A stretch of 28,506 nucleotides of DNA from Burkholderiales bacterium. Its GTDB lineage: Bacteria; Pseudomonadota; Gammaproteobacteria; Burkholderiales; SHXO01. The notes beneath the pieces are model-generated. The model had not been told where the DNA came from and did not search any database. It saw only the letters and a list, made by a program, of their open reading frames with translations. Location of the stretch: the NCBI GenBank assembly GCA_026125625.1, contig JAHCKU010000001.1:1-28506 (forward strand). Direction: 5' to 3'. Below are positions 24,808 through 28,506 of this stretch, in pieces. The translations under genes were made by a program, and so were the position numbers. Each line of letters starts with the position of its first letter. Positions within the stretch are counted from its first letter, which is position 1.

Positions 24808-24960
24808 GTTGATGCTTGCGTTCTGGATGACGCCGTTGACGCTTGCGTTCTGGATGACGCCGTTGACGCTTGCGCTCTGGATGACGCCGTTGACGCTTGC
24901 GCTCTGGATGACACCGTTGACGCTTGCGCTCGAGATGACATCATTGACGCCAATGGCCTC
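24808..24960 (+). repeat. Tandem array of five 27-bp units plus a partial one
   Basis: GTTGACGCTTGCGCTCTGGATGACGCC-type units begin at 24808, 24835, 24862, 24889 and 24916, with a degraded partial copy from 24943. They differ by single substitutions. Because 27 is divisible by three, one frame stays open and encodes a repeating nine-residue peptide, but there is no start signal or family character. GGATGAC in each unit is the complement of GTCATCC in the left array. Confidence 0.92.
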
Positions 24961-24994
24961 ATCTGGCCATTGGCTGCAAAGGTCCAGGTCGCAA

Positions 24995-25474
24995 TCAGGC
25001 GCGACGGGCCTGCTTGCGCAAGTGCCCGCCGTACAGCGCGGCAGGGATGACCAGGATATTGCCGATCAGCCGGTAGGCGAGCGGATAGGTGGCGGAGGTT
25101 TGCGCCAGCATGAGCTCTCCGAACACGAGCACGGCAATGCCGGTGAGCAGCGCATGGTAGTACTCGCGTTCTCCGGCCACGCGCGCCGCCACGTAGCCGC
25201 CGAGCACGGTGCAGGCCAGTCCCGCCAGCAGCGACAGCAGGACATAGCTGCCGGAGGCGAGCAGCGCCTGCTCGAGATCCTCGGCCGAAGCCCCCTCCCC
25301 GACCAGGCGGCCGCCGATCACGGTGACCAGCAGCAGCCCGGCAACCATGGTGGCGGCGATATCGGCCACCAGGCCGGAGCCGACCGCCCGCACCGTGCCA
25401 GCCCAGCCGGGCGGCGTGCGGCGCGGCGATGACCGGTCGGCGGCAGGCATTTCACGCGGATCGTCGTCGTTCAT
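24995..25474 (-). CDS. Small integral membrane protein of unknown function
   Basis: A 159-residue protein that I do not recognise. Residues 1-27 are polar and proline/arginine-rich; four hydrophobic segments follow at about 34-54, 73-97, 107-125 and 131-150, with a basic C-terminal tail. The topology suggests a four-helix inner-membrane protein. The ATG at 25474 has no strong ribosome binding site. It is convergent with the MFS gene across the tandem-repeat cluster and divergent from the small lipoprotein gene. Codon use looks like the neighbours. Confidence 0.7.
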   Translation of the reverse strand: MNDDDPREMPAADRSSPRRTPPGWAGTVRAVGSGLVADIAATMVAGLLLVTVIGGRLVGEGASAEDLEQALLASGSYVLLSLLAGLACTVLGGYVAARVAGEREYYHALLTGIAVLVFGELMLAQTSATYPLAYRLIGNILVIPAALYGGHLRKQARRA

Positions 25475-25646
25475 CAGGGTCGTTCATGGGACGAAGTGGG
25501 GAGACCACAGGGGGCCGGGCGCAGATTATCGCGCGCTTCGGGGAAATGGCGGGCGGATGTCGTCTCAAGTTCATCATCGGTGCCGCCGTTAGTCCGGCAC
25601 ATGTACGTACGGCGCACGCCTGCCCTGCCCCGGAGTTGCCCATCGC

Positions 25647-26036
25647 ATGAACCCGTTTCTCTCCTCTGTCATGGCCGTGGCTGCCACGGTCGCGATCGCC
25701 GGATGCGCAGGCGACACCGATCCGGGAACGACTGCCGCAATCGGTCAGGTCCGGGCACTCTACGTCGAGCGCTCACCGGGCGTATTCATCGACCATCGCA
25801 TGCCGGTCGACAGCCTGGACAATGCCCGCTGGGCAGCGGTGGCCCTGCGCCAGCCGCTGCCCGATGGCGGCAGCTTCGCCACTGCCCGCATCGATCCGGA
25901 CACCGCCGTCGAGGTGGGGGATACGGTGGAACTGGAGCTCGGCCCACAGCCGGCACGGGTGACCGCGGTGCTGGTCAAGCGCTCGCAGCGCGCCGCCGCG
26001 CCCCTCAATCTGAAGGGACCGCGTTGGGCGAGCTGA
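25647..26036 (+). CDS. Small putative lipoprotein, paralogue of the next gene
   Basis: A 129-residue protein with a lipoprotein signal peptide: hydrophobic stretch and lipobox IAGC with the lipidated Cys20, followed by Ala-Gly-Asp. The mature domain of about 105 residues (VRALYVERSPGVFID... WAAVALRQPLPDGGSFATARID... EVGDTVELELGP) probably forms a small beta barrel. It shares the pattern W-A-x-V-x-x-x-x-P-L-x-D-G-x-x-F-A-x-A and G/V-D-x-V-x-x-x-x-G with the protein encoded at 26146-26529. I do not know the family. CGGAG lies upstream of the ATG at 25647. Confidence 0.75.
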   Translation: MNPFLSSVMAVAATVAIAGCAGDTDPGTTAAIGQVRALYVERSPGVFIDHRMPVDSLDNARWAAVALRQPLPDGGSFATARIDPDTAVEVGDTVELELGPQPARVTAVLVKRSQRAAAPLNLKGPRWAS

Positions 26037-26145
26037 AGCGTGGGCAAGGCATATCCGTGATGCGCTGGTCCAACCCTTGCTCGCGCGAGCTTCCGATCTC
26101 GAATCCGGACCATCGATCCTCGCCATCCCTATCAAGTCGCGCATC

Positions 26146-26529
26146 ATGAAGAGCGGTCTCACCCTGCTTGCCTTGTCGTTCGCCGTCCTGTTGTTCCAGG
26201 CCTATGCCCGCACCGAACGCCTGAGCGAGGCGGTGCACGTGGGAAGCGTGGTGGCGATCTTCGACGAGGTGAGTCAGGGCATCTACGAGCCCCGCGGCGC
26301 CGACGGCGCCCGCAGCGGCCTGTCTTCATGGGCGCACGTGCGCTTCTCCACGCCGCTGGTGGATGGCCGCATCTTCGCAGTGGCCAAGCTGCCGGAGGGC
26401 CTGGAAGTACGTATCGACGACGCCGTCGCCGTGCGCTTCGGCGATGCATCACCCGACAGCATGCTCGACGCCGGATTCAGCACCATCACCGGCGTCCTGG
26501 GACGCGATCGCCCGCTCGCCCTGCGCTAG
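26146..26529 (+). CDS. Small exported protein of unknown function, paralogue of the upstream lipoprotein
   Basis: A 127-residue protein starting at the ATG 26146, where a classical signal peptide begins (MKSGLTLLALSFAVLLFQAYA, cleavage probably after AYA). Upstream in-frame codons add a stretch without signal character. The mature part has VGSVVAIFDEVSQGIYEPRG, SSWAHVRFSTPLVDGRIFAVAKLPEGLEVRIDDAVAVRFGD, alignable with the preceding gene's product. There is no strong ribosome binding site. The 110-bp gap from the upstream gene suggests co-transcription. Function unknown. Confidence 0.7.
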   Translation: MKSGLTLLALSFAVLLFQAYARTERLSEAVHVGSVVAIFDEVSQGIYEPRGADGARSGLSSWAHVRFSTPLVDGRIFAVAKLPEGLEVRIDDAVAVRFGDASPDSMLDAGFSTITGVLGRDRPLALR

Positions 26530-26601
26530 CGGGTCTGTCGAAAATCTGCTGCACTAGGCTGACACTCGGGAAGCACTTGTTCAGCGCTTCCGGAGGTTGC
26601 A

Positions 26602-27369
26602 TCAGCGACGCATCGCGGTGATCTGCATCGACAAGGCCGACTGCAGCAGCCCTGCGTCGGTGCCGAAGCAGATCATGCGAAACCCTCTGGCCAGATACTC
26701 CTTGGCGAAGGCTGCATCCGGCGCCGCCGTGCCCAGCACCTTGTCATGGCGCTGCGCGGCCGCCGCGATGCGCTCCACTGCCGCCAGATAGACCGGATCG
26801 TGCACCTCGCCCGGCACGCCGAGGAAGCTGGACAGATCGAGAAAGCCGATGTAGATCGAGTCCACGCCCTCGACTGCTGCAATGGCTTCGACGTTCTCCA
26901 CACCGACCTCGGTCTCGACCTGCAGCATGACGAAGCAGCGCTCGTTCGCCGCCGCCAGCTTCTCGCGCGCGTTGCCGCCGCCGTAGTCGTCGTGCGCCGC
27001 ACCCAGCACCGCGCCGCGCCTGCCCAGCGGTGGATAGCGGGTCCATTTCACGATTTCGCGTGCCTGCTGCGCGCTCTCCACCATCGGCACCATCACGCCC
27101 AAGGCACCCATGTCCAGCACGCGGGCGATGAAATGGTACTGGCCGGTCGGCACGCGCACCATGGGCGCGATGTCCACGCCCCGGCAGTAGGCGAGCTGCT
27201 GCTTGATGACATCGATACCGGCGCCCGAGTGCTCCATGTCCAGCAGCACGAACTCGGCGCCGGCGACCTTGGCGATCTGCGGCAGGCCCGGCGTGAAGAA
27301 CTCGAACGCGAACAGGCCGAAGCTGGTGCCGCCGCCCAGCAGCTTCGCCTTGAGTGGATTGGGACGCAT
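26602..27369 (-). CDS. HpcH/HpaI-type class II aldolase, copy 2
   Basis: A 255-residue metal-dependent pyruvate aldolase of the HpcH/HpaI family. Key residues: FEFFTPGLPQIAKVAGAEFVLLDMEHSG with the catalytic base His47, Arg72 (MVRVP) that binds the oxo-acid, and metal ligands Glu152 (QVETEVG) and Asp178 (GFLDLS). GRRGAVLGAAHDDYGGGN matches the family's RG motif. These enzymes cleave 2-keto-3-deoxy sugar acids or related 4-hydroxy-2-oxoacids into pyruvate (or hydroxypyruvate) and an aldehyde. The start ATG at 27369 is preceded by CGGAG. It lies 48 bp after the paralogous gene 27418-28200 on the same strand; both the coding region and the leader appear duplicated. Confidence 0.9.
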   Translation of the reverse strand: MRPNPLKAKLLGGGTSFGLFAFEFFTPGLPQIAKVAGAEFVLLDMEHSGAGIDVIKQQLAYCRGVDIAPMVRVPTGQYHFIARVLDMGALGVMVPMVESAQQAREIVKWTRYPPLGRRGAVLGAAHDDYGGGNAREKLAAANERCFVMLQVETEVGVENVEAIAAVEGVDSIYIGFLDLSSFLGVPGEVHDPVYLAAVERIAAAAQRHDKVLGTAAPDAAFAKEYLARGFRMICFGTDAGLLQSALSMQITAMRR

Positions 27370-27417
27370 ATGGCTCCGATGGAAAGCTGTGGGTTGCAGG
27401 GAGGCTCCGGAGCTTCT

Positions 27418-28200
27418 CTAGGGCCGTGCCGCCAGTTCCTGCAGCGGCTGGATACCCTGACGGATCGCTCCCTGCAGCAGCATCGCATCCACGCCCACGG
27501 CGAACATGCGAAAACCTTTGGCCCAGTACGCACGGCTCCACTGCTCGTCCGCGGTCATGCACGCCAGCACCTTGCCATGCTTGTTCGCCGCAGCCACCAG
27601 CCGGTCGATGGCTTCGACATAGCGCGGATGATCGAACTGCGCGGGGATGCCGAGAAAATTGGTCAGGTCGAAATGGCCCAGCCACAGCACGTCCACGCCG
27701 GGCACGGCGGCGATCGCATCGATGTTGCGGATGCCCTGCTCGGTCTCGATCAGGCACATGACCAGCGTGCGCTCGTGCGCCATGCTGATCTTGTCGGCCA
27801 CGCTGCCGCCCTGGTAATCGTCGTGGGCGAAGCCGAAGGCTGCACCGCGCCGGCCCTGCGGCGGATAGCGCGTGCACGAGACGATGAACTGCGCCTCCTC
27901 GGCCGAGCCGACCATCGGTGCCATCACGCCCATGCAGCCGACGTCCAGCGCGCGCGAGATGTAGTGATACTGATTGGCAGGCACGCGCGCCATCGGCACC
28001 ACACCCACGCCGCGCGCCATCTCACACTGGGCCTTGATCGCCTCGTAGCCGGTGCCGGCATGCTCCATGTCCATCAGCAGGAACTCGGCACCGGCGGCGT
28101 GCACGATCTGCGGCAGGCCGGGCACCAGGAATTCCCAGCCGAAGGTGCCGAACACCGGCTGGCCGGCGAGAAGCTTGGATTTGACTGGATTGGATCGCAT
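27418..28200 (-). CDS. HpcH/HpaI-type class II aldolase, copy 1
   Basis: A 260-residue paralogue of the downstream gene, with the same catalytic set at the same positions: His47 (MDMEHAG), Arg72 (MARVP), Glu152 (LIETEQG) and Asp178 (GHFDLT), plus RRGAAFGFAHDDYQGG. It aligns from the start codon (MRSNPVKSKLL against MRPNPLKAKLL) to the end without large gaps. The leader of 47-48 bp is also conserved, including the CATCGGAG ribosome binding site region. Keeping two aldolases side by side suggests different aldehyde or stereochemical preferences. The likely role is cleavage of the final 2-keto-3-deoxy acid in the local catabolic pathway; this is inference. Confidence 0.9.
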   Translation of the reverse strand: MRSNPVKSKLLAGQPVFGTFGWEFLVPGLPQIVHAAGAEFLLMDMEHAGTGYEAIKAQCEMARGVGVVPMARVPANQYHYISRALDVGCMGVMAPMVGSAEEAQFIVSCTRYPPQGRRGAAFGFAHDDYQGGSVADKISMAHERTLVMCLIETEQGIRNIDAIAAVPGVDVLWLGHFDLTNFLGIPAQFDHPRYVEAIDRLVAAANKHGKVLACMTADEQWSRAYWAKGFRMFAVGVDAMLLQGAIRQGIQPLQELAARP

Positions 28201-28248
28201 GTGACTCCGATGACAGCTGTGTTTGTTGAGGAGGCTCCGGCGCTTCTG

Positions 28249-28322
28249 TAGCAGCCCGTTGAAAAACGAGCATCGCCCAAGCGGGCATCAGCCCCACGCA
28301 GCAGTATTGCAACAGTCTGCTA
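28249..28322. repeat. Imperfect inverted repeat between the aldolase genes and the dehydrogenase gene
   Basis: TAGCAGCCCGTTGAAAAAC (28249-28267) and, inverted, TAGCAGACTGTTGCAATAC (28322-28304) face each other around a 36-bp centre. On the minus-strand transcript they can form a long hairpin directly after the dehydrogenase stop codon. Related single copies occur at 14650-14668 and 22048-22066. Confidence 0.65.
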
Positions 28323-28506
28323 TCTGTGCCATTTGCCGCCCCAGGCAGCATGCCCCAGCGCATCGGTGTTGACCACGTGCGCCGGGCGTCGGCCCTGCGC
28401 GAGATCCACCGCCGACTTGAACGCACTTTCGCCGAGCAGGCGCATGCACTCGTCGGTATGGCACACCGCGTGCGGCGCGACCAGTACGTTGTCGAGCGCG
28501 AGCAGC
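28320..28506 (-). CDS. D-isomer-specific 2-hydroxyacid dehydrogenase, C-terminal end (partial)
   Basis: Only the last 61 codons are inside the window. The translated end reads LDNVLVAPHAVCHTDECMR, LLGESAFKSAVDLAQGRRP and HVVNTDALGH, then stops after GGKWHR. PHAV contains the catalytic histidine of NAD-dependent D-2-hydroxyacid dehydrogenases (phosphoglycerate/glyoxylate reductase-like), and the HVVN segment is the usual C-terminal closing strand. Such an enzyme reduces 2-oxoacids or oxidises D-2-hydroxyacids. The aldolase genes lie downstream on the same strand, so it is likely part of that unit. The start and cofactor domain are outside the window. Confidence 0.85.
   Translation of the reverse strand, partial: LLALDNVLVAPHAVCHTDECMRLLGESAFKSAVDLAQGRRPAHVVNTDALGHAAWGGKWHR

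Noticed and set aside
24645..24960. CRISPR array
   Set aside because: The units are contiguous with no unique spacers, and no cas genes are in the window.
24658..25050. Repeat protein with DDAVDACAL-type nine-residue units
   Set aside because: Produced by reading the 14-bp and 27-bp tandem arrays; no start signal, and the end overlaps a real gene on the other strand.
26746..28251. A 501-codon plus-strand open frame
   Set aside because: It is antisense to the two HpcH aldolase genes, is rich in His/Arg/Ala/Asp from GC-skewed codons and shows no family features.
1..28506. tRNA, rRNA or riboswitch genes
   Set aside because: No cloverleaf, rRNA core sequence or known riboswitch consensus could be recognised by reading the intergenic regions on both strands.

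Overview
The window is GC-rich, densely coded DNA whose gene families (class III alcohol dehydrogenase with S-formylglutathione hydrolase, MHS-type MFS permease, tripartite sugar ABC transporter, IclR regulator, HpcH/HpaI aldolases, IS110) and abundant palindromic intergenic repeats point to a proteobacterium, most likely a betaproteobacterium. That taxonomic guess is inference; there is no rRNA or phylogenetic marker here. The theme is catabolism of sugar-acid or oxygenated carbon compounds, together with formaldehyde removal.

Layout. Left block, minus strand (1-4660): a frameshifted hydantoinase/oxoprolinase gene running off the edge, a GntP-like permease, a phytanoyl-CoA-dioxygenase (PhyH) family enzyme, and an exported SMP-30/gluconolactonase-like beta-propeller. 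A divergent, frameshifted iclR-type regulator (4842-5610) follows, then an orphan branched-chain-type substrate-binding protein (5645-6889, minus). Positions 6906-8521 are non-genic apart from an IS110-family element: three copies of a ~105-118 bp palindrome-bearded repeat, one split by the IS. The second minus-strand block (8522-13192) reads phyH-frmA-rluF-fghA-sugar isomerase (the last frameshifted) and looks like one transcription unit. After it come an exported cyclase (13488-14576) and a convergent 2-oxopent-4-enoate-hydratase-like gene with an apparent CTG start (14666-15457).

A plus-strand operon runs from 15617 to 24633: sugar-type ABC transporter (binding protein, two permeases, ATPase), a protein of the D-apionate lactonase (ApnL) type, an FMN-dependent 2-hydroxyacid dehydrogenase and an MFS permease. 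This reads as uptake and lactone opening/oxidation of a branched sugar acid. Next are a repeat cluster (two different tandem arrays flanking a large palindrome, 24645-24960), a small membrane protein, and two paralogous small exported proteins. The right edge has two tandemly duplicated HpcH/HpaI aldolases and the 3' end of a D-2-hydroxyacid dehydrogenase, all minus strand; they could supply the retro-aldol and reduction steps of the same catabolism.

Most notable observation: the IS110 element can be delimited to the base. It sits in the palindromic loop of a repeat, with a CT core (AG on the plus strand) at both ends. Its 180-bp non-coding leader contains a 9-nt copy of the actual target half-site and an 8-nt copy of its own other end, in the order expected of the target and donor loops of a bridge RNA. 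Other points are three independent frameshifts in the left 9.4 kb, a short motif that begins at stop codons, and a PhyH-frmA-fghA arrangement suggesting an oxidative demethylation that releases formaldehyde.
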